64,000 nt of DNA from Lawsonibacter faecis (GCF_014287675.1 NZ_JACOPQ010000001.1:310001-374000), one strand, 5' to 3'. Positions 1 through 8,884 are shown, counted from the first letter of the stretch. Translations and numbers: made by a program. Notes: generated by a model from the sequence alone, not told the origin.

Positions 1-427
1 GCTGCGCAGGGGCGGAGGCCACGTCGTCCCAGACCCGGACGGTCCTGGTGGGGACGCCCATTTCCTCCAGCATCTCCGCGGCGATGTCAAAGTTCAGGTT
101 GTCCCCGGAGTAGTTGCCGTAGACAAAGAGGACGCCCTTCCCCGCGTCTACTGCGCGGGCCGTCTGGACAATGGTGTTGGGGTCGGGGGAGGCGAACACG
201 TTGCCCGCCGCCGCCGCGTCCGCAAGGCCGTCGCCCACAAAGAAGGTGAACATCGGCTCGTGCCCGCTGCCGCCGCCGATGACCAGGGCGACCTTGTCCC
301 GGACCTGTCGCACCCTCAGCCCGGATACGCCGGGCACCCGCTCGCAGGTGCCGCCGTGGGCGGCGAGAAAGCCGTCCAGCATCTGGGAGGGGCAGGCTGC
401 CGGGCTGTTCAATATTTTTTTCGTCAT
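1..427 (-). CDS. dhaK: Dihydroxyacetone kinase subunit DhaK (partial, C-terminus beyond window)
   Basis: This is the N-terminal 142 residues of the dihydroxyacetone-binding subunit of dihydroxyacetone kinase; the rest lies off the left edge. The protein starts MTKKILN at the ATG at 425-427 and contains the family's glycine-rich motif GGGSGHEP, followed by a conserved stretch ending GNVFASPDPN. The residues of the covalent substrate-binding His further on are outside the window. It overlaps dhaL by four bases (ATGA, 424-427), so the two are translationally coupled. Whether the phosphoryl donor is ATP or a PTS protein (DhaM) cannot be decided, because no dhaM is visible here. Confidence 0.9.
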   Translation of the reverse strand, partial: MTKKILNSPAACPSQMLDGFLAAHGGTCERVPGVSGLRVRQVRDKVALVIGGGSGHEPMFTFFVGDGLADAAAAGNVFASPDPNTIVQTARAVDAGKGVLFVYGNYSGDNLNFDIAAEMLEEMGVPTRTVRVWDDVASAPAQ

Positions 428-1080
428 TTCCCATCCTCCTGACCTCCGCGCCGGACGCAGAAGTCCCTCATGGCGCGGAAAATGATGTGGGTGGAGGCCG
501 CCCCCGCATCCATATGACCCAGGGCCCTCTCCCCCAGCGACTTAGCCCGGCCAAACCGGGCCACAAGGTTCCTGGTGGACTCCGCGCCGGCCCGCGCGGC
601 CTTCTCCGCAGCGCCGAGCAGCCCGCAGAAATCATTGCCGGGAAAGGCCTCCATTGCCTCCACTGCGGGCTGGAGTGCATCCACCATGGTCTTGTCGCCC
701 ACATGGGCGCCGCCCCGCCGTTGGACGGCGCTCAGGCCGCCCGCCATCAGTTCGGTAAAGGCTGCGCAGTCCAGGGCCGGGCTCGGACTGCGCCCCTTGG
801 CCCCCCCGGAGAACAGCGTGCCGAAAATTACCCCGGAGGCGCCGCCCATGGACATCATCATGGCCATTCCGGCCTCGCAGAACAGGCGGTATACATCGCT
901 GCCGCCCTCCAGGGTCTGAAGCGTCTCCCGGGCCTTTCCCATGCCCAGCGCCATAGCGATACCGTGGTCGCCGTCGCCAATGGCGCGGTCCATCTCGGTT
1001 AAATAGGGCTTGCTCTCGATCACCCGGTCCGCCACGTACAGCAGCAGCTCGCGGGCGTCGGCGGCAGTCAGTCGTTCCAT
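424..1080 (-). CDS. dhaL: Dihydroxyacetone kinase subunit DhaL
   Basis: This is the nucleotide-binding subunit of dihydroxyacetone kinase, about 218 residues, the usual length. It carries the Mg-nucleotide aspartate cluster (DRAIGDGDHG) and the MGGASGVIFGT loop typical of DhaL. The ATG at 1078-1080 is chosen over one seven codons upstream because AGGAGG lies about eight bases before it. It sits directly upstream of dhaK with a 4-bp overlap and 28 bp after livF, in the same direction as the ABC transporter, so co-transcription is likely. DhaK and DhaL together would phosphorylate dihydroxyacetone or a related short ketose to its phosphate for glycolysis. Confidence 0.93.
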   Translation of the reverse strand: MERLTAADARELLLYVADRVIESKPYLTEMDRAIGDGDHGIAMALGMGKARETLQTLEGGSDVYRLFCEAGMAMMMSMGGASGVIFGTLFSGGAKGRSPSPALDCAAFTELMAGGLSAVQRRGGAHVGDKTMVDALQPAVEAMEAFPGNDFCGLLGAAEKAARAGAESTRNLVARFGRAKSLGERALGHMDAGAASTHIIFRAMRDFCVRRGGQEDGK

Positions 1081-1108
1081 CTGTGCACCCTCCTGTTCCA
1101 TACGGCGC

Positions 1109-1834
1109 TCACCGGACTGCCGGCTTGGTCCGGCTGCCCAGGTACTGGGAGATGATATCCTCGTTTTTCAGCAGATTGGCCCCGGTATCGGTGGAGACAA
1201 TCCTTCCGTTCTGGATGACGTAGCCCCGGTGGGCCACGGAGAGGGCCATCACCGCGTTCTGCTCCACCAGGATAATCGTGACGCCCTCCTTCTGAATATC
1301 GGCGATGATCTCGAAAATCTTTTCCGTAAACAGGGGCGAGAGACCCAGGGACGGCTCGTCCAGCATGAGCAGGGTGGGCGCCACCATCAGAGCGCGGGCG
1401 ATGGCCAGCATCTGCTGCTCGCCGCCTGAGAGGGTGCCGGCGTACTGGGATGCCCGTTCTTTCAAAACTGGGAAGCGGGAATAGGCCCGCTCATAGCCCG
1501 CCTCCACCTGCTCCTTGCCGGCCAGATAGCCGCCTGCCCGCAGATTCTCACGGACGCTCAGCCTTGGGAACACCTGACGCCCCTCGGGACACATGACGAT
1601 GCCGCTGCCGACAATTTTGCTGGGCTTGCCGCCGCGAATATCGCGGTCGTTGAAGAGGATTTCCCCCGAAGTGTGCTTGATGGAACCGGCGATGGACTTG
1701 AGGAAGGTGGACTTGCCCGCTCCGTTGCTCCCGATCAGGGCGATGATCTCCCCCTGCTCCACCTCCACCGAGACGTCCCACAGCGCCTGCAGCCTGCCAT
1801 AGAAGGCGTCAAGGTGATTTACCTGCAATAACAT
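1109..1834 (-). CDS. livF: Branched-chain amino acid-type ABC transporter ATPase LivF
   Basis: This is the second ATPase of a hydrophobic amino acid uptake (HAAT) ABC importer, 241 residues. It has Walker A GSNGAGKST, signature LSGGEQQ and Walker B LLMLDEPS. Its start overlaps the end of livG by 26 bp, which suggests translational coupling. It drives the LivH/LivM permease on the cytoplasmic face. The true substrate need not be leucine, since HAAT systems also carry amides and other amino acids. Confidence 0.95.
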   Translation of the reverse strand: MLLQVNHLDAFYGRLQALWDVSVEVEQGEIIALIGSNGAGKSTFLKSIAGSIKHTSGEILFNDRDIRGGKPSKIVGSGIVMCPEGRQVFPRLSVRENLRAGGYLAGKEQVEAGYERAYSRFPVLKERASQYAGTLSGGEQQMLAIARALMVAPTLLMLDEPSLGLSPLFTEKIFEIIADIQKEGVTIILVEQNAVMALSVAHRGYVIQNGRIVSTDTGANLLKNEDIISQYLGSRTKPAVR

Positions 1835-2603
1835 CCTGCATCCCCCTCTTCCCGATATAGGCTTCTATCACCGCCGGATCCCGCTGCACCTGCTCGGGCA
1901 TGCCCTCGCTGAGCATCCGGCCGTGGTCCATCACATAGACATAGTCGGAGATGCTCATTACAAGGCTGATGTCGTGCTCAATCAGCAGAATCGTGAAGCC
2001 CCGGTCAATCAGATGGGCCACGAAGACGCTCAGCTCCTCCGACTCCAGGGGATTCAGGCCCGCGGCTGGCTCGTCCAGCAGCAGGAGCTTGGGCGCGCTG
2101 GCCATGGCTCGGACAATCTCCAGCTTCTTCTGCTGCCCGTAGGACAGTGCGTCGCACCGCTCATAGGCCAGGTGGGACAGGCCCAGCTCCTCCAGCAGAG
2201 CCAGGGCCGCCGTGCGGCTCTCTTCCTCCACCCGGCGCTTCCTGCGGGTATTGAACACAATATCCAGTGGAGAGTAGCGAATACGGTATTGATTGCCCAC
2301 CATCACGTTGTCCAGGACGCTCATTGCGCTGTAGAGCCGAACGTTCTGGAAGGTCCTGACGATGCCCCGCTTCACGTAGTCGTAGGCCTTGAGTCCCTCC
2401 AGCGGCGCGCCCTCAAAGCCGATGGTTCCGGCGTCCTTCTCATAAAATCCGGTGAGCAGATTGAATACGGAAGTCTTCCCCGCGCCGTTGGGACCGATTA
2501 GGCTCACGATTTTCCCGCGGGGGATGCGCATACTGATGTCCTGCACGGCGGCAATGCCGCCAAAGGATTTACAAAGTCCGTTTACGGTCAGAATATCGTC
2601 CAT
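1809..2603 (-). CDS. livG: Branched-chain amino acid-type ABC transporter ATPase LivG
   Basis: This is the first ATPase of the HAAT importer, 264 residues. It shows Walker A GPNGAGKTS, the variant signature LSYGQQKKLEI that is characteristic of LivG rather than LivF, and Walker B LLLLDEPAAGL. It lies 9 bp after livM and overlaps livF. Gene order (J-H-M-G-F in transcription order) is the classic arrangement for this family. Confidence 0.95.
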   Translation of the reverse strand: MDDILTVNGLCKSFGGIAAVQDISMRIPRGKIVSLIGPNGAGKTSVFNLLTGFYEKDAGTIGFEGAPLEGLKAYDYVKRGIVRTFQNVRLYSAMSVLDNVMVGNQYRIRYSPLDIVFNTRRKRRVEEESRTAALALLEELGLSHLAYERCDALSYGQQKKLEIVRAMASAPKLLLLDEPAAGLNPLESEELSVFVAHLIDRGFTILLIEHDISLVMSISDYVYVMDHGRMLSEGMPEQVQRDPAVIEAYIGKRGMQDVIAGKSP

Positions 2604-2612
2604 AGCTTCCCC

Positions 2613-3608
2613 TCACCCCCGGCCTGCCGGGCCCGCCAGGCCCAGCTTCTTCCTGAGCTTTTTCCTGTAACCGCTGAGCCTGACGAAGAGGGGAAACTGC
2701 GTGAAGTCAATGGCCTTGGAGAGCATGGCCAGCACCAGGATAATACCGTAGACCAGCAATCGGTAAGTATTAAACCCGCGCAGCGCCTCCGGCAGGATGG
2801 TCAGTATAAAGGCCACGATCACCGTGCCGTACAAGTTTCCCATTCCGCCCAGCACCACCATGGCCAGAATGGTGGTGGACACGTCGGTATTGAACACGTT
2901 GGGGTCGATATACATGATAAGGTGGGCATAGAGCGCGCCCGCCACCCCGGCGAACATCCCGGCGATGGTGAAGGCAATGAGCTTGGAGCGGTGAACGTTG
3001 ATGCCCGCCACCTCGGCGGCAATCTCGTCGTTCTTAATCGCCCGGAGCTTCAGCCCGAACTTACTGTGCTCAATATTGCTGAGCAGGACCAGGGCCAGAA
3101 CGGTGATGATGAGCGCGTAGGGGTAATACCTGGAGTTGGTATTCAGCGTCACGCCGAAAAACTCCGGCATGGGGATACCGCTCAGGCCGATGTTGCCGTT
3201 GGTAAGATCAATCATGTTGATGAGCAGCAGACGGACCACCTCGGAGAAGCCCAGAGTGACCACCGCCAGATATCCGCCGGTGAGCTTGAGGGAGGGGTGC
3301 CCTATTAGGAGTGCGAACACGCCCGCCACCAACGCCGCGCAGGGCAGGCCCAGCCAGACCGGGAGCCCCGCGCGCATGGAGAGCAGGGCTGAGGTGTACG
3401 CGCCGATGGCGTAAAAGGCAGCGTGGCCCATCGAGACTTGTCCGGTGATGCCGGAGATCAGGTTTAAACTGCCCGCCAGGATGGAATAGAGGAAGCATAG
3501 GATCAGCACCCGGAGCACATACTCGGAGATACCCAGGAAGGGCATGACGATGAACACCGCCAGCAGGAGAAGCAGAAGGGAGCTTTTAATCTTTTTCGCT
3601 CTACTCAT
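2613..3608 (-). CDS. livM: Branched-chain amino acid-type ABC transporter permease LivM
   Basis: This is an integral membrane permease of 331 residues with about nine hydrophobic segments and the conserved HAAT permease signature around GINVHRSKLIAFTIAGMFAG, which includes the EAA-like contact for the ATPases. It pairs with LivH to form the translocation pore. It begins four bases after the livH stop, so the two are tightly coupled. The C-terminal tail is basic (KKLRKKLG), as expected for a cytoplasmic end. Confidence 0.95.
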   Translation of the reverse strand: MSRAKKIKSSLLLLLLAVFIVMPFLGISEYVLRVLILCFLYSILAGSLNLISGITGQVSMGHAAFYAIGAYTSALLSMRAGLPVWLGLPCAALVAGVFALLIGHPSLKLTGGYLAVVTLGFSEVVRLLLINMIDLTNGNIGLSGIPMPEFFGVTLNTNSRYYPYALIITVLALVLLSNIEHSKFGLKLRAIKNDEIAAEVAGINVHRSKLIAFTIAGMFAGVAGALYAHLIMYIDPNVFNTDVSTTILAMVVLGGMGNLYGTVIVAFILTILPEALRGFNTYRLLVYGIILVLAMLSKAIDFTQFPLFVRLSGYRKKLRKKLGLAGPAGRG

Positions 3609-3612
3609 TTCG

Positions 3613-4497
3613 TCACACCTTCTTCTGCACTTTTTTGCCCAGCAGGCCGTCCGGCTTGATGGTGAGAATTAAAATCAGTATGACAAAGGCCACCAAGTCC
3701 CGCATGTCGGAGGAGACGTAGCCCGCAGTCAGGGTCTCAGCCTCGGCGATGATGAAGGCACCCAGAGCCGCGCCGCTGAGGTTGCCGATGCCGCCGATGA
3801 CCGTGGCGCCGAAGGCTTTGATGGCGATCTTCACGCCCACCGAGATGTCCACCCCCCTAAAGCTCATACAGGAGAGAATACCCGAGAGGGCAGCGAAGAC
3901 GGAGCCCAGGAAAAAGGTGAGTGAGACGATGCGGTTGACGTTGATGCCCATCCATTCCGAGGCGTCGGTATTCTGGGACACGGCCCGCATGGCGATGCCC
4001 ACCTTGGTCTTCTTGATGAAGAGGCTCAGGGCGATCAGCAGCGTGGCGGACAGGACGATAATGAGCACCTGGATATAGGTGACGGTAAAGGGGCCCACGG
4101 TGAAAAACTCCCCCTCGAAAAAGGAGGGGTAGAGGTGGGTGGTGGACCCCATGGAGAGAAAAAGGACGTTCTGCAGGATAATGGACACGCCCATAGTGCT
4201 GATAAGCCCGGTGAACTTGGGCAGATTGGCTTTGCGCAGGGGCAGCAGGGTGGCCTTCTCATAGCCGATGCCCAGCAGTCCTACAAAGAGCAGGATGGCA
4301 GCCAGGGAGATATACCAGGGCCAGCCCAGCATGACGACCAGAATGTAATAGCCGAAGGCGCCGGCCATATATACCGATCCGTGGGCAAAATTGACCAGCT
4401 CCAGAATGCTGTAGACCATGGAGTAGCCGATGGCGGTGAGGGCATAAATGCTGCCCAGAGCGAGGCCGTTAATCAAAAGCTGGATAAAATAGTTCAT
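3613..4497 (-). CDS. livH: Branched-chain amino acid-type ABC transporter permease LivH
   Basis: This is the first permease of the HAAT importer, 294 residues, very hydrophobic. The N-terminus (NGLALGSIYALTAIGYSMVY) and the EWMGINVNRIVSLTFFLGS stretch are typical of LivH. An AGGAGG ribosome site lies immediately upstream, right after a perfect 16-bp hairpin (4513-4551) that separates it from livJ. Confidence 0.95.
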   Translation of the reverse strand: MNYFIQLLINGLALGSIYALTAIGYSMVYSILELVNFAHGSVYMAGAFGYYILVVMLGWPWYISLAAILLFVGLLGIGYEKATLLPLRKANLPKFTGLISTMGVSIILQNVLFLSMGSTTHLYPSFFEGEFFTVGPFTVTYIQVLIIVLSATLLIALSLFIKKTKVGIAMRAVSQNTDASEWMGINVNRIVSLTFFLGSVFAALSGILSCMSFRGVDISVGVKIAIKAFGATVIGGIGNLSGAALGAFIIAEAETLTAGYVSSDMRDLVAFVILILILTIKPDGLLGKKVQKKV

Positions 4498-4512
4498 AGC
4501 ACACCTCCTAAA

Positions 4513-4551
4513 ATTGTTGAGCGCTATTCACCACAAATAGCGCTCAACAAT
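4513..4551 (-). terminator. Perfect 16-bp hairpin between livJ and livH (attenuator or mRNA stabiliser)
   Basis: The arms 4513-4528 and 4536-4551 are perfect reverse complements with a 7-base loop. In the transcript the stem is followed only by a short U run and then by the livH ribosome site, so it is at most a leaky terminator. Such structures commonly leave the binding-protein gene more highly expressed than the membrane genes; that role is inferred here. Confidence 0.75.
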
Positions 4552-4571
4552 ACGCTTACAGGCGGAACGGG

Positions 4572-5753
4572 CTATTCGACGGCCTCGAACACGCCGTCCT
4601 TGACGATGTGCATATACACCCGGTCCCGGACCAGCCGCTGGTTCTCGCCGAACTCGCCGGCCATGGTCTCGCCGTCCCAGTAGCCCAGCTCCGTCATATA
4701 GTCCTGGAGGCCCTGGGTGGTGTCGATTCCCTGCTCCAGGGCGTCCACCATCATGCACATGGCCTCATAGGGCTGTACAGAGTAAGGGGAGGGTTCCTCG
4801 CCGTCCCACATATCATTGTAACGCGCGCGGAATTTGACGATATCCTCGTCGCTGCTGAAGCAGGACCAGATGCTTTCGCAGTAAACCCCCTCGGCGGCCT
4901 CGCCGGCGGACGTGAGGAAGGTGTCCACAAAATTGTCATTGTTTACGCACCAGATGACCGAGTCGTCAAAACCAATCTGGGCCCGCTGAATCAGCATGGC
5001 GGAGGTGTCGGCGTACTGTACGCACATGCAGACTACGTCCGGGTCGGCCGCCTTGACCTTGGTGAGAATGGAGGTAAAGTCGCGCACCTGGCCGTTAATA
5101 TAGCTCTCGGAGATGACCACCTCGCCGCCGGCCTCCTCCACGCCCTTGACGACCGCGTCGCGGATGATAAAGCCATTGTCGGCATTGAGGTGGATGAGGG
5201 CGATCTTCTTTCCGCTCAGATCCTCTACCAGGGCCTTGCCCAGAAGGTAATACTCAATGTCTGCCTGGAGGCTCATGGCCCAGCTTGTGCCGCCCGCCAC
5301 CGAGCAATTGGCGTGGCTGGCGGTGGGGACGAAGTGGAGCATATTGTTCTTGCGGTATACCTCGCCGCTGGAGATGGACGCGCCGCTGGCGAAGCTGGAG
5401 AAGACAAAGAGATACTTGTTCTCATCGCAGATCTTCTGGGCGATGGTGGCAGACTCGGTGGAGTCGCCCTTGTCGTCATACTGGTCCACCACGATTTTGC
5501 GGCCGTTGATGCCGCCGGCCTCGTTGACCTGATTGACCTTGGTCATGACGCCATGGTAGATAAATTCGCCGTACATTGCATTGTCGCCGGTAAAGGGGGC
5601 GACAATGGCCACATAATAGGGTTCCTCGGCGGCGGCCTGGGAGGTCCGGGGAGATTGGGAGGGCTGGGAGGTCTGCTGAGCAGGCTGGCTGCAGCCCGCC
5701 GGAAGCGAGAGGCAGAGCGCAAGGGCAAGAACCGTTGCAAGTAGCTTTTTCAC
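4572..5753 (-). CDS. livJ: HAAT-family substrate-binding lipoprotein (LivJ-like)
   Basis: This is the extracellular binding protein of the neighbouring ABC importer, 393 residues. The start is taken as the GTG at 5751-5753 because GGAGG lies about six bases upstream; an in-frame ATG before it falls inside the ribosome site region. The N-terminus is a lipoprotein signal with lipobox LPAGC, followed by a Ser/Gln/Thr-rich linker. The mature part begins EEPYYVAIVAPFTGDNAMYGE, the usual type I periplasmic-binding fold start of this family. The ligand is not predictable from sequence. Its aldo/keto reductase and thiazoline-hydrolase-like neighbours suggest a modified amino acid is worth considering. 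Confidence 0.92.
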   Translation of the reverse strand: MKKLLATVLALALCLSLPAGCSQPAQQTSQPSQSPRTSQAAAEEPYYVAIVAPFTGDNAMYGEFIYHGVMTKVNQVNEAGGINGRKIVVDQYDDKGDSTESATIAQKICDENKYLFVFSSFASGASISSGEVYRKNNMLHFVPTASHANCSVAGGTSWAMSLQADIEYYLLGKALVEDLSGKKIALIHLNADNGFIIRDAVVKGVEEAGGEVVISESYINGQVRDFTSILTKVKAADPDVVCMCVQYADTSAMLIQRAQIGFDDSVIWCVNNDNFVDTFLTSAGEAAEGVYCESIWSCFSSDEDIVKFRARYNDMWDGEEPSPYSVQPYEAMCMMVDALEQGIDTTQGLQDYMTELGYWDGETMAGEFGENQRLVRDRVYMHIVKDGVFEAVE

Positions 5754-5811
5754 CGTAACTCCTCCAATCATAATTGCCTGTGTCGAAAGCAAACGGGGAT
5801 GCGGGGCGGTT

Positions 5812-6294
5812 TTACCTCTTCGGTGTGACGCGGACGATGCAGCTGTCGCAGCCGCCCGCGATGGTCTGGTCCAGATGGAATTCCAGGCTGGGATCGCTGA
5901 ACATGCCGCGGTCGCCGTCCATCGCCATGTCGCACAGGAGCTTGATGTACTCCGGGTCGTCGGTCTGCTTCTGCCAGGCAGCCACCAGGGGGCAGTAATG
6001 GAACACCACGGTGGCCTGATCCTCGGTGATGTCCACCTCCTGTTCGAATACTTTTCGGCCGATCTGGTGGAAGACACTCTCGCAGTAGTCCTTCAAGCTG
6101 TCCGTCTCGGGCTTCTGGGACCTGTGGAAGCATCCGCAGCGGTAGATGGCGTCCCGGGCAAATTCGGGGTCCAGGCCCCGTTTCCTGGCCTCGTCCACCA
6201 GAAGATACATCCAGGTGGCGCGGTGTTCGGTAGCGCTTCGGAAGTCGGTAACGTGCTCGTCATCCAGGTACTGCTTCGGTTTAATAGGTTCCAT
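5812..6294 (-). CDS. L-2-amino-thiazoline-4-carboxylate hydrolase-like protein
   Basis: This 160-residue protein resembles the L-2-amino-thiazoline-4-carboxylic acid hydrolase family, whose founding members open the thiazoline ring on the way to L-cysteine. Most clostridial members are uncharacterised. Visible features are a Cys/His-rich stretch (YRCGCFHRSQ), a central VVFHYCPLVAAWQ motif and a Gly/Cys-rich end (AGGCDSCIVRV). It lies between the aldo/keto reductase (28 bp upstream) and livJ, all co-directional, so it may act on the substrate imported by the Liv system. The family assignment is from pattern recognition; the reaction is uncertain. Confidence 0.72.
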   Translation of the reverse strand: MEPIKPKQYLDDEHVTDFRSATEHRATWMYLLVDEARKRGLDPEFARDAIYRCGCFHRSQKPETDSLKDYCESVFHQIGRKVFEQEVDITEDQATVVFHYCPLVAAWQKQTDDPEYIKLLCDMAMDGDRGMFSDPSLEFHLDQTIAGGCDSCIVRVTPKR

Positions 6295-6321
6295 CGTATC
6301 ACTCCTTTCATTTCTTTAAGT

Positions 6322-7332
6322 TCAAAAGCGCATATAGGCCTTGGGCGCCTCACCGCCGGGGCCGGGGAATATTTCGTCCAGGGCGCGGAGGAAGTCGTCG
6401 TCCAGCTTGAGCTCCGCCGCCCGGACGCTCCGTTCCAGCTGCTCCACCGTTCTGGGGCCGATGATTACCACGTTGACGTAGGGATTATGGCAGACCCAGG
6501 CCATCGCCACGTCGGACTGGAGGAGGCCCGCCTCCTTACAGAGCTTGTCGAACCTCACAAGCTGCTCCCGGTAGGGTCCTTCGTTATAGACGCCCATGGT
6601 TTTGGAGTAGATATTGTCGCCTGCGGCCCGGGTGCCGGGCCTGGGATTCAGGGCGTTTTCGGTGAGGTATCCGCCGCAGAGCGGATTATATGCCGAGATG
6701 CCGACGCCCAGCGCCCTGGAGGCGGGGAACATCTCCAGTTCAGGGAGACGGCAGAAGAGGTTATACTTGTGCTGCTCCACCACCATGCCCAGGAAGTGCC
6801 GCTTCTCAGCCTCAAACTTGGCTCTGCACAGCTCCCAGGCGGAAAAATTACTGCTCCCCGCGTAGTAGATTTTCCCCTGTGCAATCAGGTTCTCGTAGGC
6901 GCCCCAGATCTCGTCCCAATTGGCCTGACGGTCCTCATGGTGCATGGTATAAAGCTCCAGGCGGTCAGTGCCCAGCCGCTTCAGTGAGCGCTCCAGGGAA
7001 CGGCGCATCTTGTAGGCTGAGAGGCCCATCGCGTCGTTCACGCCGTCGGCCTCCTCCTCCACCTCTAGGCCAAACTTGGAGGCGAGGATTACGCTCTCTC
7101 GCCGCTTGTCCCCTTCCCGGAACCAGCGGTTCATCATCTGCTCCACCCGGCCGCGGAGGCCCACCCCGCCGCCGTAGTTGTTCGCCGTGTCGAAATAGGT
7201 AATGCCCAGCTCCCGGGCCCGGTCCATGATGGCGAAGGCCTCCTTCTCGGTGTTCATCTTGCCGAAGGTCATGGTGCCCAGCGCCACCTTGCTCACCTTC
7301 ATGGTGGAGGAACCGAGATTGACATACTGCAT
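6322..7332 (-). CDS. Aldo/keto reductase
   Basis: This is an NAD(P)H-dependent aldo/keto reductase of 336 residues with a TIM-barrel fold. The catalytic tetrad is visible as Asp and Tyr in YFDTANNYGGG, Lys in ILASKFG and His in YTMHHED. The C-terminal cofactor region reads VIIGPRTVEQLERSV. It is the first gene of the minus-strand series running towards dhaK, just downstream of a bidirectional terminator. Its substrate is unknown; it would reduce a carbonyl compound, perhaps one produced from the Liv substrate. Confidence 0.92.
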   Translation of the reverse strand: MQYVNLGSSTMKVSKVALGTMTFGKMNTEKEAFAIMDRARELGITYFDTANNYGGGVGLRGRVEQMMNRWFREGDKRRESVILASKFGLEVEEEADGVNDAMGLSAYKMRRSLERSLKRLGTDRLELYTMHHEDRQANWDEIWGAYENLIAQGKIYYAGSSNFSAWELCRAKFEAEKRHFLGMVVEQHKYNLFCRLPELEMFPASRALGVGISAYNPLCGGYLTENALNPRPGTRAAGDNIYSKTMGVYNEGPYREQLVRFDKLCKEAGLLQSDVAMAWVCHNPYVNVVIIGPRTVEQLERSVRAAELKLDDDFLRALDEIFPGPGGEAPKAYMRF

Positions 7333-7519
7333 ATCGATCTTCCTTTCCTTTTATTCTTTCAGCGGACCTTCCGCCTAAAGACAATTATGCAAATAGTATG
7401 AATAACGAAAGCGATCCAGGATATGTTTTGTGCAACTTTCAATTATGATTTTACGCTGAGGCAGGCCCGGTAACAATAACTCCAATCCACTAATAACAGT
7501 GCATTTTCTCACATCCGAA

Positions 7520-7568
7520 AAAAAGAGCAGACGGTTCCGTCTTTTGGACGGAACCGTCTGCTCTTTTT
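7520..7568 (-). terminator. Rho-independent terminator, 22-bp perfect stem
   Basis: The arms 7520-7541 and 7547-7568 are perfectly complementary, with loop TTTTG, an A run on the left and a T run on the right, so it can work on both strands. It lies 24 bp after the AraC-family gene stop and isolates that gene from the aldo/keto reductase operon. The 187 bp between it and the reductase gene must hold the operon promoter, but I could not assign -35/-10 boxes with confidence. Confidence 0.92.
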
Positions 7569-7592
7569 GAGTCAGCAGCGTGTGCACGGGCG

Positions 7593-8585
7593 TCAGCGCC
7601 GCTCTTCGCATGTGCGCAAAATGGGCGCGTGCTTGCGGAAGGAGGTGGGCGAGACGCCGAAGTGCGTTTTAAATGTGCGGTAGAAGTTCGCCGCATACCC
7701 GAAGCCGGAGCACTCGGCGATCTCGTCGATGGACTGGTCTGTGTTGAGCAGGAGGAAGCAGGCATTGTGCATCCGGGCGTTGCGCACCAGGTCGGAGAAG
7801 GTCTGCCCCGTCTCCCTGCGGATAAGGGAGGAAAGGTAGTTTGCATTATAGCTGAAGTGCTCCGCCACCGCCTTCAGGCTGATATCCGTGAAGTTCTGGC
7901 CGATGTACTGAATCATCTGCCGGAGAGGGGCGGAGTAGGTCTCGGACTTGTCGTGGAGCTGATACCGCTTGCGGGCGATGAGGCCCAGAATCCGCACCAG
8001 TGAGCACTGGACCAGCTGTTCCGCGCACACCTCGTCGGTTACATAGTCGATGAGCATGGTCCTGAAGGTGTTCTTGATGCAGGGATCCTCATCGCAGTTG
8101 ACGATGACAAACTGCCGGCTCTGCTCCTCAAAAAAGGGCCGGAGGACAAAGTCGATCATGCCGCCGTCCTTGGGCAAAAGGTGGACCAGGGTCCGCATCA
8201 TCAGGTCCGGCTTTACGAAGATGGAGATCATCACCGCGTCGTCGATATCGTCCACATAGAGGACCGTGTGGGGGGTGCCGGGCTGCATGATATAGATGTC
8301 CCCCTGCTCAAGAAAGCACTCACGCTCCTCCATCCGGACCGCAAACCGCCCCTTAAAGGCATAGTTGATGACAAAGGCCTCATGCCGGTGGCTGCTCCTG
8401 CCCGTGGAGTAGTTGAAAATTTCCTTGTTATAGGCGAAGATGGTGATATCGGTACTGCCGCGCCGCTTGCTGACGGGGCCCTTCTCCGTCAGGACCTGAT
8501 CGTTCTTGTCGGAATAGTAGACCCAGTCGACCTCTTTATACTCTTTGAACAATTCCCCGAGTACCGATTTCAAGCTGTCATCCAT
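7593..8585 (-). CDS. AraC-family transcriptional regulator with N-terminal cupin
   Basis: This is a 330-residue regulator. The first two thirds form a cupin-like sensor domain (HRHEAFVINYAFKGRF, then GDIYIMQPGTPHTVLY), which normally binds a small ligand. The last hundred residues are the paired helix-turn-helix AraC DNA-binding domain (DISLKAVAEHFSYNANYLSSL; ECSGFGYAANFYRTFKTHFG). It is monocistronic and followed by a strong terminator. It may control the adjacent reductase/transporter operon or the divergent sigma-factor pair; proximity is the only evidence. Confidence 0.92.
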   Translation of the reverse strand: MDDSLKSVLGELFKEYKEVDWVYYSDKNDQVLTEKGPVSKRRGSTDITIFAYNKEIFNYSTGRSSHRHEAFVINYAFKGRFAVRMEERECFLEQGDIYIMQPGTPHTVLYVDDIDDAVMISIFVKPDLMMRTLVHLLPKDGGMIDFVLRPFFEEQSRQFVIVNCDEDPCIKNTFRTMLIDYVTDEVCAEQLVQCSLVRILGLIARKRYQLHDKSETYSAPLRQMIQYIGQNFTDISLKAVAEHFSYNANYLSSLIRRETGQTFSDLVRNARMHNACFLLLNTDQSIDEIAECSGFGYAANFYRTFKTHFGVSPTSFRKHAPILRTCEERR

Positions 8586-8884
8586 TGCGCTCCCCTATTC
8601 CAAGTCCACATTATTCTGTCTCTTACTCAACATCCTCTGTCAGGATATACCGTCGAAACGCGGCGTTTTTTGTCCCTTGGAAATATTTTAAGGTAACGCA
8701 TGGCAAATAGCAAGTGAAAAGTCGCACCACGGTTTTGGTAATATATTCCTCGGTCTATAGACACGGCAGCGATAGACGCACTTGTATAAATGGAGTAGGA
8801 TGGAGATCCGTTTAAAAATTATTTGCTTCCGGTGGGAAAAAACGGCCTGCCGGATCGTGTTATAGGTGAAAGGGGTTGAGGCAA
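8586..8884. other. Divergent intergenic region between AraC and ECF sigma genes
   Basis: About 300 bp, more AT-rich than its surroundings, with start regions pointing outwards on both sides. A TATAAA-like box lies near 8787 before the sigma gene. No convincing -35/-10 pair or repeat could be fixed on either strand, so promoters must be here but are not called. Confidence 0.5.

Noticed and set aside
5812..6077. An N-terminal extension of the binding-protein gene livJ to an ATG at 6077
   Set aside because: The extension overlaps the thiazoline-hydrolase-like gene out of frame and precedes the lipoprotein signal; the GTG at 5753 has a good ribosome site.
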